The notes under the pieces: generated by a model
Told to the model about the DNA's origin: nothing
The model's database searches: none
The model's input: only the letters and a program-made list of their open reading frames with translations
Made by a program: the position numbers and the translations under genes
Shown here: piece by piece, positions 1 to 6,871 of the stretch
Layout: each line of letters begins with the position of its first letter
Position numbering within the stretch: the stretch's first letter is position 1
From: Actinomycetota bacterium
GTDB taxonomy: Bacteria; Actinomycetota; Thermoleophilia; UBA2241
Reading direction: 5' to 3'
NCBI GenBank assembly: GCA_003157715.1
Contig: PMKK01000144.1
Coordinates: 989-11,746, forward strand
Length of the DNA: 10,758 nucleotides

Positions 1-828
1 GCCCTCTTTGCCGACCTGGGCGTGCGTCGTGGCCTGGGGCGGCGCGGCGTCGTGCGGGGCGCGTCCGAGTTTCGCGGCGTCCGGCCGCACAACCCCGGTG
101 AACCACTGAGCCGCATCGACTGGAAGTCCACCGCCAAGACCGGCAACCTGATGTTGCGCGAGATGGACGACCCGGCGAGCGGCGACCTTACCGTGCTGCT
201 CGACGCGACCGCTTCACAGGTCGCCGGCGACGCGCCGCGGACCAACTTCGAGCTCGCCGTCCAGGCCGCCGGCTCGGTAGCCGACTTCGTCCTCGGAGCC
301 GGCCGGAGCGTCACGCTGCTGCCGCACGACGGCCGCCAGCGCTCGACGCGCCTGGCGCCCGGCCTCGACGGCCACCGTAAGCTGCTCGACGTACTGGCCC
401 AGGCGACGCCCACGGCCAGGGCGCCGCTGGCCGCCTCGCTGCAGAGCTTGCGCTCGCGCGGCGGCCGTCTAGCAAGCACGCAGATCCTGGCCCTGGTGGC
501 CCTGTCGCTCGACCGCGAGCTGGCGCGCATCCTGATCGCGCTGCGGCGGGAGGGCCTGCAGGTGTCGGTCGTCCTGGTCGACGCCGGCTCATTCGACGCC
601 GAGGCCCCCGGCGCGCGCTCCGCCGGCGCGCGTCCCGCCGACGCGCCTTCCGCCGGGCGTGCGATCGCTGCGCGGACCTCCGGCGCGCCTTCCGCCGGCG
701 ACCCGGCGCTGCTGATCTCGCTCGCCGCCGCGGGCGTGCTCTGCCTCACGGTCAGGCGCGACGACGACCTGCGCGCCGCCCTGTCGTTCACCCCGGCGGA
801 GCGCGGCCTCGCGACAGGACCCTCATGA
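1..828 (+). CDS. DUF58 domain protein, 5' end outside window
   Basis: The frame is open from base 1, so the true start lies upstream; a GTG at 22 is internal to the domain. The DUF58 signature is visible: an EFRGVRP...PGEPLSRIDW block (visible residues about 23-41) followed by STAKTGNLMLRE, equivalent to the family's RxYxxGDxxRxIDWxxxAR motif. A vWA-like strand, DLTVLLDAT, follows at about 62-70. Proteins of this family usually sit between a MoxR AAA ATPase and a transglutaminase-like membrane protein. The downstream gene here is exactly that, with start and stop overlapping in ATGA, so translational coupling is likely. The family's biochemical role is not well defined; a chaperone-like or envelope-related role with MoxR is inferred. 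The C-terminal part carries an Ala/Pro/Gly-rich repeat insert (610-696), unusual for the family. Confidence 0.9.
   Translation, partial: ALFADLGVRRGLGRRGVVRGASEFRGVRPHNPGEPLSRIDWKSTAKTGNLMLREMDDPASGDLTVLLDATASQVAGDAPRTNFELAVQAAGSVADFVLGAGRSVTLLPHDGRQRSTRLAPGLDGHRKLLDVLAQATPTARAPLAASLQSLRSRGGRLASTQILALVALSLDRELARILIALRREGLQVSVVLVDAGSFDAEAPGARSAGARPADAPSAGRAIAARTSGAPSAGDPALLISLAAAGVLCLTVRRDDDLRAALSFTPAERGLATGPS
610..696 (+). repeat. Degenerate 15-bp coding repeat in the DUF58 gene
   Basis: Three head-to-tail 15-bp units (610-624, 625-639, 640-654) and a fourth after a 27-bp interruption (682-696) follow the pattern G[GA]CGCGC..[TC]CCGCC. They are in frame and encode five-residue units GARSA, GARPA, DAPSA and GAPSA. 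This looks like a slippage-prone, flexible surface segment near the C terminus. Confidence 0.8.
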
Positions 829-3074
829 AGCTCTCGGGCAGGCTGCTCTACTTCGGCTGTTTCGCCGCGCTGGCCGTCGTCGCCGCGCTCAGCCTCGCAC
901 GCGTCGGGCGGCCCTCGATCGCGCTGCTGCTGGTCGTCTCGGCACTCGCCGCGACGCTGGCCGGCTCCGCCGGACTCATCGACCGGCGCGCCTGGCCGGC
1001 CGCCCTCGTCCTGCTGCCGGTCGGCGCCTACCTGCTGGCGCGCGCGCAGACGCCTCTGCCGGCCGGCTCCCGCGGACTCGGCGGCCAGTACGGCTTCTAC
1101 CTCGGTCAGCTGCGCACCGGCGCCCACGACTACGCCGCACGAACGTTCCCGTTCCGGCTGGCCGGCGCCGACCAGCTCAAGCTCCTTCTGGCGCTGACCG
1201 TCTACGGCGCCACCGGACTTGCCTCGTTCGTCGCGCTCAGCCTGCGCCGGCCGCTGCCGGCCATCGTCGTCTTTCTGGTGGTGCTGGGCTTCAGTCTGAC
1301 GGTCGACGGCGCGGGCAGCGTACTGGTGCTGCCGCTCGCCTTTCTCTTGTTGACCGGTTGCCTGCTCTCGCTCTCGCGAGCGCTCGAACGCGGACGAGGA
1401 GCGCCTTCGGGCGTCGCGGCCGGGGCCGGCGTGGCCGTGCTCGCGGCACTGCTCGCTCTGCTGCTGCTGGGAGTCACTCCCGTGGCGGCAAGCAAGCCGT
1501 GGCAGGACTGGAGCGCCTGGGGTCTCCTCGGCCACAGCCCGTCGCGCCTCACCTTCGACTGGATGCTGAACTTCCCGAGCCTGCTTGACCCCAGGACCAA
1601 CGCTCCGGTCATGCGAGTCGACTCGCCCGCCGCTTCTTACTGGCGAGCCAACGCGCTCGACACCTTCACCGGCGACGCCTGGCGCGGCAGCGCTTCCCGC
1701 GGCCGACCGGCCACTGATGGTGAGACGGGACCTGGCAGCAGCTACGACATCCCGGCCGGCGGTCGCGCGCCCGCCGGCATCAGGGTCGCCGAGACTTTCA
1801 AGGTGCAGTCCCTCTACACGAGCTTTCTCTTTACCGGAGGCGCACCCAGCGTGGTCGTCCTCGGCAGTCATGAGCCTCTCACCGTAAGCAGCGCGGGGGC
1901 GCTGCGTCTCCCGCGGCCCATCGGACCACGGTTCACCTACGCGCTCACCGCCGTCATCCCCCATCTCAAACCCGCCGACCTTGTCGCCCGCGGTCGCGAC
2001 TACCCAGCCGGCGTCCTGTCCGACGTCGCGCTGCCCTTCGCGGGGGCGGCCGGCGACTTCGCCTCGCGGCAGCAGTGGCGTGCCGCGATGAGCGACAGCG
2101 CCGCCGATCGCGAGTGGCTCGGGCTCTACCAGCTGAATCAGAAGATCGTGGGAACGGCGACCGACCCCTACCAGATCACACTGCGCATCGAGCAGTACCT
2201 GCGCTCCCGCTACACCTACTCGCTCACCCCGCCCGCCACGCGCTCCGCCTCGCCGTACGCGGCCTTCCTGTTCGACACGAACGTCGGCTACTGCCAGCAC
2301 TTCGCCGGCGCCATGGCCGTCCTCGAGCGCTTCAACGGCATACCGGCCCGCGTGGCGGTCGGCTTCGCCACCGGCACGCTGGTCGCCAGGGACACGTTCG
2401 TCGTCAGCCGCAACGACGCCCACGCCTGGGTCGAGGTCTACTTTCCCGGCGCCGGTTGGGTGCCCTTCGACCCCACGCCCGGCGACCACCTTCCCGGCGC
2501 CGGTCCGTCGTCGACGAGCGCCGGCTTCGTCAATCCCTACCCCCACGACGCCGCCGCCGGCACGCCGGCCGCGGCCGGCACCGCGCCACCCAAGCTGCAG
2601 AAGCTTCCCGACCCCGGGACCGCCAGGGCAAGCGGAGCCGCCGGAAGTACGACCGTGCCCTCTGGGCCGCCGCGCTGGCTGGTCTGGGCTCTGGTGGCCG
2701 CCGTCGCCCTGCCGGCCTGGCCGTTCGTCCGCGGCGCCGTGCGGCGCCGCGGCCTGCGCAGGGGAAGCTCCGACCGTCGCCTGCGAGCCGCGCTGTCGCT
2801 GGTCTACGCCGAGCTTGGCGACTACGGCATCGTGGTGCCGCGCTCGCAGACCCTCGACGAGACCTCAGGGCTCCTCAGAGAGCGACTCGGCCTCGACGCG
2901 ACCGCGCTGACCGCGCGGCTCGACGCCGTCCTGTTTGGAGGCCGCGCCGCCGACGAGCGCGATCTCGCCGACCTCGCGCGGCTGCGCGCCGACCTGCGCC
3001 GCCGGCTGCGAACGCAGAAGGGATGGCTGCGCGCCGTCCTGGCCGGCTACGGATTGCGGCTCGCGGCGCGCTGA
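825..3074 (+). CDS. TgpA-like membrane transglutaminase (DUF3488/transglutaminase/DUF4129)
   Basis: A 749-residue protein with the full three-part architecture of the family. About seven hydrophobic segments lie in the N-terminal part (roughly 7-26, 31-51, 57-73, 118-140, 145-160, 165-184, 197-221). A large extracytoplasmic region follows, containing the family's YWRANALDTFTGDAW block (272-286) and the transglutaminase-like core. The putative catalytic triad is Cys490 (NVGYCQHFAGAM), His533 (NDAHAWVEV) and Asp549 (WVPFDPTPG). A Pro/Ala/Gly/Thr-rich linker leads to a last helix (about 618-638), an Arg-rich stop-transfer and a cytoplasmic DUF4129-like tail (about 665-737). The ATG at 825 overlaps the DUF58 stop, with AGGA at 816-819 as ribosome site. 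All triad residues are present, so it is probably active, but the substrate (protein crosslinking or proteolysis at the envelope) is unknown. Confidence 0.93.
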   Translation: MKLSGRLLYFGCFAALAVVAALSLARVGRPSIALLLVVSALAATLAGSAGLIDRRAWPAALVLLPVGAYLLARAQTPLPAGSRGLGGQYGFYLGQLRTGAHDYAARTFPFRLAGADQLKLLLALTVYGATGLASFVALSLRRPLPAIVVFLVVLGFSLTVDGAGSVLVLPLAFLLLTGCLLSLSRALERGRGAPSGVAAGAGVAVLAALLALLLLGVTPVAASKPWQDWSAWGLLGHSPSRLTFDWMLNFPSLLDPRTNAPVMRVDSPAASYWRANALDTFTGDAWRGSASRGRPATDGETGPGSSYDIPAGGRAPAGIRVAETFKVQSLYTSFLFTGGAPSVVVLGSHEPLTVSSAGALRLPRPIGPRFTYALTAVIPHLKPADLVARGRDYPAGVLSDVALPFAGAAGDFASRQQWRAAMSDSAADREWLGLYQLNQKIVGTATDPYQITLRIEQYLRSRYTYSLTPPATRSASPYAAFLFDTNVGYCQHFAGAMAVLERFNGIPARVAVGFATGTLVARDTFVVSRNDAHAWVEVYFPGAGWVPFDPTPGDHLPGAGPSSTSAGFVNPYPHDAAAGTPAAAGTAPPKLQKLPDPGTARASGAAGSTTVPSGPPRWLVWALVAAVALPAWPFVRGAVRRRGLRRGSSDRRLRAALSLVYAELGDYGIVVPRSQTLDETSGLLRERLGLDATALTARLDAVLFGGRAADERDLADLARLRADLRRRLRTQKGWLRAVLAGYGLRLAAR
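2729..2752 (+). repeat. 11-bp inverted repeat inside the transglutaminase gene
   Basis: Arms 2729-2739 and 2742-2752 are perfectly complementary (CCGCGGCGCCG) with two bases between them. They lie in the codons for the Arg-rich segment just after the last membrane helix. It may be only a by-product of GCC/CGC-rich codon use. Confidence 0.5.
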
Positions 3075-3084
3075 ACGAGCTGGG

Positions 3085-3393
3085 CTAGGCGACGGGTGGA
3101 CGGTAGAAATCCTCCAGCCTGGCGGCGTCCGCGGGTGAGATCGAGCCCTTCGCTTTGACAACGGGAGCGCTGTCGATGAACGAGCTGCCGTGGGGCACGA
3201 CGACGCGGTCGCCCGGCAGTTCCACCGTGTCGGCGGGAATCACCAGATCGTGAGCCAGAAAGCGCCCGACGACCAGGTACTCCGCCGCGGATTCGCCGTC
3301 ACCGACGACGCTCTTGATCTTCCCCAGCTTCGTGCCGCCCCGAGAAAAGACCCCGAGACCCACCAGGTCCTGTCGCACTGCGGACGGTGCCAT
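3085..3393 (-). CDS. Small PRC-barrel domain protein
   Basis: A 102-residue acidic/neutral protein without signal peptide or membrane segment. The central part reads like a PRC-barrel: VFSRGGTKLGKIKSVV (about 15-30), AAEYLVVGRF (36-45), then DLVIPADTVEL and GDRVVVP, the usual strand order of the stand-alone PRC-barrel proteins found in bacteria. The short C-terminal tail ends in a YRPP motif. The frame extends 28 codons further upstream to a GTG at 3477, but the ATG at 3393 has an excellent AAAGGGG six bases upstream and the extra residues are Arg-rich and unlike the family, so the shorter form is chosen. The gene is convergent with the transglutaminase gene. PRC-barrels are linked to ribosome maturation, photosynthesis and stress functions; nothing here decides among these. 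Confidence 0.82.
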   Translation of the reverse strand: MAPSAVRQDLVGLGVFSRGGTKLGKIKSVVGDGESAAEYLVVGRFLAHDLVIPADTVELPGDRVVVPHGSSFIDSAPVVKAKGSISPADAARLEDFYRPPVA

Positions 3394-3399
3394 GACCGG

Positions 3400-3406
3400 C
3401 CCCTTT
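3400..3406 (-). promoter_or_regulatory. Ribosome binding site deciding the PRC-barrel start
   Basis: AAAGGGG on the minus strand, six bases before the ATG at 3393. It favours this start over the upstream GTG at 3477. Confidence 0.75.
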
Positions 3407-3467
3407 CTGTTCGCGCGGCGCGACCTGCCGTCGTACCCGCGTCGGCCGCGATGCGGCCAGGTCGCGC

Positions 3468-3499
3468 TGAGGCCCAAAGGACCTCACGACACGAGCATA
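3468..3499 (-). promoter_or_regulatory. Possible -10 box and leader hairpin of the PRC-barrel gene
   Basis: On the minus strand a TATGCT hexamer (3494-3499) could be a -10 box, giving a leader of about 95 bases. No good -35 was found at 16-18 bases upstream. Just downstream, TGAGGTCC and GGGCCTCA (3479-3486 and 3468-3475) can form an 8-bp stem, one G-U pair included, closed by a three-base loop. Promoter identity is tentative. Confidence 0.35.
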
Positions 3500-3566
3500 G
3501 GAGCCGGTGGAGTGGCGCGCATCGGCCGCCGGCAGGGTCTTTGTGATCGGCCGACCGGCTCCCTGG

Positions 3567-3590
3567 CGCCTCGGCCATCTGGCCGAGGCG
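3567..3590 (-). terminator. Perfect 10-bp stem-loop downstream of the GH18 gene
   Basis: CGCCTCGGCC and GGCCGAGGCG pair perfectly around the loop ATCT, about 85 bases beyond the GH18 stop codon. No U-tract follows on either strand, so it would be a U-less terminator, of the type proposed in high-GC bacteria, or an mRNA 3'-end stabiliser. Its position at the end of the three-gene minus-strand operon supports this, but it could also be a protein-binding palindrome. Confidence 0.45.
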
Positions 3591-3675
3591 AATCGCGGGT
3601 CGCCGGCGAGGTCGTGCCGACGCGCTTCGCGCCCGCGGGCATGGCCCCCGACTCTTCGCCCCGCACGACGCCGCG

Positions 3676-4920
3676 CTAGCCGGCCTTCCTGTGGATCGCC
3701 GGCCAGAAGGCCGGGTCCTCGCCGCCCATCACCCAGATGGCCACGCCCGCGATCGGCGGCCGCCGGCCGGCGGCGAAGGCGATCTTGCGAGCGATCGAGA
3801 CGGGATCTTCGTAGTACACCGTGTGCGAGACACCGCCCGCCACGTAGTGGAAGCAGGGTTCGCCCGACGCGGAGCGCAACACCGTGGGCCGGTAGGTCGC
3901 AAGCAGCGCCTGAGCGCCCGACCACAGGAGGTAGCGCGGCGCGCCCTGGCCCCAGTCGAAACCGTAGAACGGCACGCCGAGGTAGATCTTGGCGGGACTC
4001 ACCTGAGACTCCGCGTAAGCGAGGACGCGGCTCACCCAGGCCGGCGCGGAGAGCGGCCCCGGCCCGGTGAACGAGCCGTGCTGACCAAACGTCAGGACCT
4101 TGAACTCATCGACCGCCGCTCCGAGGGCGCGATAGCCCTCGGCGGCTCGAGCGCCGGCCTCGGTGCCCGTCGGGTAGTCGCTGGTCTTGTCGTAGACGGC
4201 GATGCTGAGGCGTTTGGCGGCAGCGTGGAGCCGGACCGCGAGAAGCCGGACGAAGGCCGTGAACGAGGCGCGATCGCCGGCCCGCAGCGACTCCCAGTCG
4301 AGGTCGATGCCGTCGTATCGGTGCGTCTCGCACAGAGCGACCAGCCGAGCGACGTGCCGGGCGCGGGTGGCCTGGGTGGCGAGGATAGCCTCGGCGATGG
4401 CCGGATCGAAGGCCGAGTAGTCGTTGAGGCGATTCGTGACCGTAGCAAAGACCCGCAGGTGATCGGCATGCGCCTCGCCGACGAAGGCCGGATCGACCGA
4501 CTCCGGCACGAGCGAGCCGTCGGGCCGCGCATGCCACCCGTCGAGGTCGACCTCGTTCAAGGCGTGGGCGGCGCTCGCCGCGCGCAGCGAACGGCGATCG
4601 CCGCGGCTCCAGGCGGCCACCGCGAGGGGCAGTCGCGGCGAGGCCGTCGCCGACGGCGAGGCGGTGACCGACGGCGAGGCCGTGGAGCCCGGCGAGCCGG
4701 CGGCAGGCGAACCGGTGGCCGATGGCCTGAGACCGGCCGCGCCGGAGGCCGACGGCGGCAGCGTTCGAGCGTGGTGTGTGGCGAAGTGCGTCCCGGCCAG
4801 CGCCACGGCGCTCACCGCGACGGTCAGGGCGGCAATGAACGCGGCCCGCCGCAGGGTGCGGCGCCGGCTGCGGTAGATACGCCGCGAGCCGTCTCCCGAC
4901 CGGCTTCGCCCGCGCGCCAC
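3676..4920 (-). CDS. Secreted or membrane-anchored GH18 (SleL/YaaH-like) protein
   Basis: A 414-residue protein. A basic N terminus and a hydrophobic segment (about 26-44) form an uncleaved anchor or signal peptide. A Ser/Pro/Thr/Ala linker (about 55-98) then leads to a glycoside hydrolase family 18 barrel. The catalytic signature DGIDLDWE is intact, with Asp203, Asp206, Asp208 and acid/base Glu210. KIYLGVPFYGFDW and the late block VYYEDPVSIARKIAFA...VAIWVMGGEDP match the branch of GH18 that includes spore-cortex and peptidoglycan N-acetylglucosaminidases such as SleL/YaaH. The usual MxYD motif is replaced by LTFG (Phe278, Gly279), which may change or weaken activity. The start is GTG, the only start codon after the upstream in-frame stop, 27 bases beyond it, without a clear ribosome site, so coupling to the upstream small gene is likely. 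Peptidoglycan cleavage is inferred from the neighbours. Confidence 0.88.
   Translation of the reverse strand: MARGRSRSGDGSRRIYRSRRRTLRRAAFIAALTVAVSAVALAGTHFATHHARTLPPSASGAAGLRPSATGSPAAGSPGSTASPSVTASPSATASPRLPLAVAAWSRGDRRSLRAASAAHALNEVDLDGWHARPDGSLVPESVDPAFVGEAHADHLRVFATVTNRLNDYSAFDPAIAEAILATQATRARHVARLVALCETHRYDGIDLDWESLRAGDRASFTAFVRLLAVRLHAAAKRLSIAVYDKTSDYPTGTEAGARAAEGYRALGAAVDEFKVLTFGQHGSFTGPGPLSAPAWVSRVLAYAESQVSPAKIYLGVPFYGFDWGQGAPRYLLWSGAQALLATYRPTVLRSASGEPCFHYVAGGVSHTVYYEDPVSIARKIAFAAGRRPPIAGVAIWVMGGEDPAFWPAIHRKAG
4637..4705 (-). repeat. 18-bp tandem repeat encoding the GH18 linker
   Basis: Three 18-bp units (4637-4654, 4655-4672, 4673-4690) share GGCGAGGC[CG]GT and are followed by a degenerate 15-bp unit to 4705. 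They are in frame and encode about six residues each, giving the TASPS-type Ser/Thr/Ala/Pro repeats between the membrane anchor and the catalytic barrel. Confidence 0.8.
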
Positions 4921-4947
4921 GTCAGGGTCGGACGCGCGCCGAGCGCA

Positions 4948-5163
4948 TCACGGGCGGTCGCTGCTGGTGGCGAGGACCACGAGCACGTAGCCCGCGGTGA
5001 GCACGACGAGCACGATCCCAAACAGCGCGAGGTGGTGCGCGGCGAGCGCGCGCGCCGCGACGAAGCCGAGCGCCACGTAGAGAACGGTCACCGCCCAGCC
5101 CTGCCAGGAGACCGGCCGCGCGCCCCAGCCGATCCGCTTCTGGCCAAACCACACCGGCGGCAT
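4948..5163 (-). CDS. Small two-helix membrane protein
   Basis: A 71-residue protein beginning MPPVWFGQKRIGWGARPVSWQGWAV. Two hydrophobic helices (about 22-42 and 45-66) are separated by a short His-containing turn, and the C terminus is short and polar. The N-terminal pattern of a KRxGWG block followed by WQGWAV recalls a small uncharacterised bacterial membrane protein family that I have seen but cannot name. The ATG lies seven bases beyond the L,D-transpeptidase stop with GAAGG four bases upstream, so it belongs to that operon. Its stop is in the same frame as the GH18 gene. Function unknown; a small accessory or anchoring subunit for the neighbouring envelope enzymes is only a guess. Confidence 0.8.
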   Translation of the reverse strand: MPPVWFGQKRIGWGARPVSWQGWAVTVLYVALGFVAARALAAHHLALFGIVLVVLTAGYVLVVLATSSDRP

Positions 5164-5170
5164 CTCGCCT

Positions 5171-6760
5171 TCAGTTCTCGATCGTGACGAGCGTGCCGAT
5201 CGGCGTGTAGGGCCAGACCTTGGCGGCGGCGGCCAGCGGCAGCTCGACGCAGCCGAGGCTCTGCGGCGTGCCGAACGAAGCGCGATTGAACGAGTGCAGC
5301 GCGTCGCCGCCGTGGAAGTAGCTGATCCAGCGAATGCCGGGATCGTTGTAGTGAGAGCCGTCGGGGTTGGTGCCGCTCATCGTGCCGACCGGTATGTGTT
5401 CGAAGACCGGGTAGGTGCCGAGCTGCGTGGGAGCCGACGGCACGCCGGTGTTGCCCGGCGAGCTCAGAATGACGTGCCCGTTGTGCCACAGATTGAGCGA
5501 CTGCGGCAGGTCGCGATGGACGTAGACGTAGTTGTAGCCGACGGTGCGGCGCTTGCCGGCGACGGCGTCGCCGATCAGTGCGCGCCAGACCCGCGGCCCC
5601 GTCAGACCGTCGACCGTGAGTCCGTGCGTGTCCTCGAACATCATCACGGCGCCGCGCGTGATCTCGTTGGGCCGCCCGACGCTCCACAGGCCGCGCAGCT
5701 CGCTGGGCGTGTTCGCATAACGCCAGCTGAAGCGTCCCGCGGGCGGCGCGACCGCGGCCGCGAGCTGGCCGGCGAGCGTCGGCGCCGTGTCGGCGCTCGC
5801 CTGCCAGCCGAGCGGCAGGTAGCCGAGCTCGGCGAGCAGTTGCTGCAGCCGCAGCGTCGAGCCCTGAGGGACCTGCCAATGAAGCGTGCGCGCCAGCGTG
5901 GCCCCGGTCTGGCCGGCCAGATGGACGCCCAGCGGCAGCCGAAGGCTCACCTCGACACCGAGTCCGTAGCCGAGTCCGGTCGGCTGAAAAGCCAGCGTGT
6001 GGGCATCGAGCAGCCGCCAGTGGCCGGGGGTGGCCGGAGAGAGCCGCGGCCGGGCGGCGCCGAGCACGTCCTGGACGGTCTGCGAGAAAGTCAGCGTGAG
6101 CTGCCCGCCGGGAGAGAGTTTCGCCGTGGACGCTGGTGCGGCGAGAAGCTGCGGATAGGGACGCGCCGGAAACCAGCTCACCTGCACCGGCTTCGACAGA
6201 CGCTCCCATGAGCGGGCGGCGGCCGCGACGCCGACCTGGCCGGCACTGTGCGAGCCACCGGCGACAAGGCCCACTCCCACGACCGTCTGAGGGGTGGCGA
6301 GCGAGCGCGCCGGCGCTCCCCCGAACGAGACCTGGTCGACCGGCGCGTCGAAGACGACCGTCACGGGTGCTCCGGTCTTCACCTGCAACCAGCGTCCGCG
6401 CAGATGGACGCTGGGAGTCACGATCGCGAAGCTGCGCCGCGCGCTGTGACCGACAAGCCAGCCCGCCCAGCCGGGCCGCCGTACCGTCAGCTCTACCGTC
6501 AGCCGCTCGCCCGCGGCAAGCTTGACCTGCGGCCACACCGCACCGTGGCGCAGCTCCACGGGCACGGCGCGCCCCGACTCGGAGCGCACGGTCACGCCGG
6601 CCACGTGCCCGGCAAACCCGGGCAGCTTGACGCGCCCCAGCGCATCGGCAGAGGAGGCAAGGCGCGGGGCGGGCCAGGCAAGCAGTGCGACTCCCGCCAG
6701 GGCGCCGCACACAACCACGACTCCCACTACCACCGTGATCACCCAGAAGCGTGCTCGCAT
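5171..6760 (-). CDS. L,D-transpeptidase with Ig-like and peptidoglycan-binding domains (YkuD)
   Basis: A 529-residue cell-wall enzyme predicted to form 3-3 peptide crosslinks or attach proteins to peptidoglycan. In order: membrane anchor (about 5-29), beta-rich N-terminal region, Ig-like segment around 214-276 (LSPGGQLTLTFS and HTLAFQPT), a peptidoglycan-binding-like unit (LQQLLAELGYLPL near 305, then ITRGAVMMFEDTHGLTVDG to about 385, split by an insert), and a C-terminal YkuD domain (about 408-529). The catalytic motif is SLGC, Cys504 being the nucleophile and His489 the likely partner (His483 the alternative). The usual SHGC[VI][RN] is SLGCVE here. The ATG at 6760 is preferred because GGGAGGT precedes it; a GTG at 6781 would add seven residues. 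It is first in an apparent operon with the small membrane protein and the GH18 gene. Confidence 0.92.
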   Translation of the reverse strand: MRARFWVITVVVGVVVVCGALAGVALLAWPAPRLASSADALGRVKLPGFAGHVAGVTVRSESGRAVPVELRHGAVWPQVKLAAGERLTVELTVRRPGWAGWLVGHSARRSFAIVTPSVHLRGRWLQVKTGAPVTVVFDAPVDQVSFGGAPARSLATPQTVVGVGLVAGGSHSAGQVGVAAAARSWERLSKPVQVSWFPARPYPQLLAAPASTAKLSPGGQLTLTFSQTVQDVLGAARPRLSPATPGHWRLLDAHTLAFQPTGLGYGLGVEVSLRLPLGVHLAGQTGATLARTLHWQVPQGSTLRLQQLLAELGYLPLGWQASADTAPTLAGQLAAAVAPPAGRFSWRYANTPSELRGLWSVGRPNEITRGAVMMFEDTHGLTVDGLTGPRVWRALIGDAVAGKRRTVGYNYVYVHRDLPQSLNLWHNGHVILSSPGNTGVPSAPTQLGTYPVFEHIPVGTMSGTNPDGSHYNDPGIRWISYFHGGDALHSFNRASFGTPQSLGCVELPLAAAAKVWPYTPIGTLVTIEN

Positions 6761-6771
6761 ATGCCGGCCGA

Positions 6772-6777
6772 CCTCCC
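6772..6777 (-). promoter_or_regulatory. Ribosome binding site deciding the L,D-transpeptidase start
   Basis: GGGAGG on the minus strand, 11 bases before the ATG at 6760. The spacing is slightly long, but the match is much better than anything before the GTG at 6781, where AAGGG would be only one base away. Confidence 0.6.
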
Positions 6778-6871
6778 GCACGCCCTTGACACGAAGACGC
6801 GCGATCTTTGACGCAGGGACAGAAATCCGCAGCCAGAGGGGACGAACCTCGCGGCGCCCTCTCTGGAGGAG

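Larger units (their letters stand above)
3394..3675. other. Non-coding region between the GH18 and PRC-barrel genes
   Basis: About 280 bases lie between the GH18 stop and the PRC-barrel start. No frame here has a credible start, ribosome site or recognisable protein. It holds the PRC-barrel ribosome site and possible promoter, a leader hairpin, and a 10-bp stem-loop at 3567-3590. The remaining stretch shows nothing I can name. Confidence 0.6.

Noticed and set aside
2443..2504. 14-base TTCCCGGCGCCGGT occurring twice in the transglutaminase gene (2443-2456, 2491-2504)
   Set aside because: Short, encodes FPGAG twice in a Gly/Pro-rich stretch; explained by composition and codon bias.
2075..3088. 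337-codon plus-strand frame overlapping the 3' half of the transglutaminase gene
   Set aside because: Arg-rich shadow; the transglutaminase frame carries the catalytic triad, last helix and DUF4129-like tail.
3507..4070. Frames covering the 3394-3675 gap
   Set aside because: Arg/Pro/Ser-rich translations without ribosome sites, extending into the antisense of GH18; no support for a gene.
3691..5187. 498-codon open frame on the plus strand, opposite the GH18 gene
   Set aside because: Low-complexity Arg/Gly-rich shadow of the GH18 and small membrane protein genes; no ribosome site or domain.
5088..6710. 540-codon minus-strand frame overlapping the L,D-transpeptidase gene
   Set aside because: Frame-shifted shadow; the other frame holds the YkuD motif, the signal anchor and a good ribosome site.
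6786..6791. Perfect TTGACA on the plus strand
   Set aside because: No -10 box at 16-18 bases and no plus-strand gene downstream; likely chance.
6833..6862. Weak AGAGGG/CCCTCT stem in the L,D-transpeptidase leader
   Set aside because: Six pairs with a 16-base loop; not distinguishable from chance in this composition, and no riboswitch consensus is visible.
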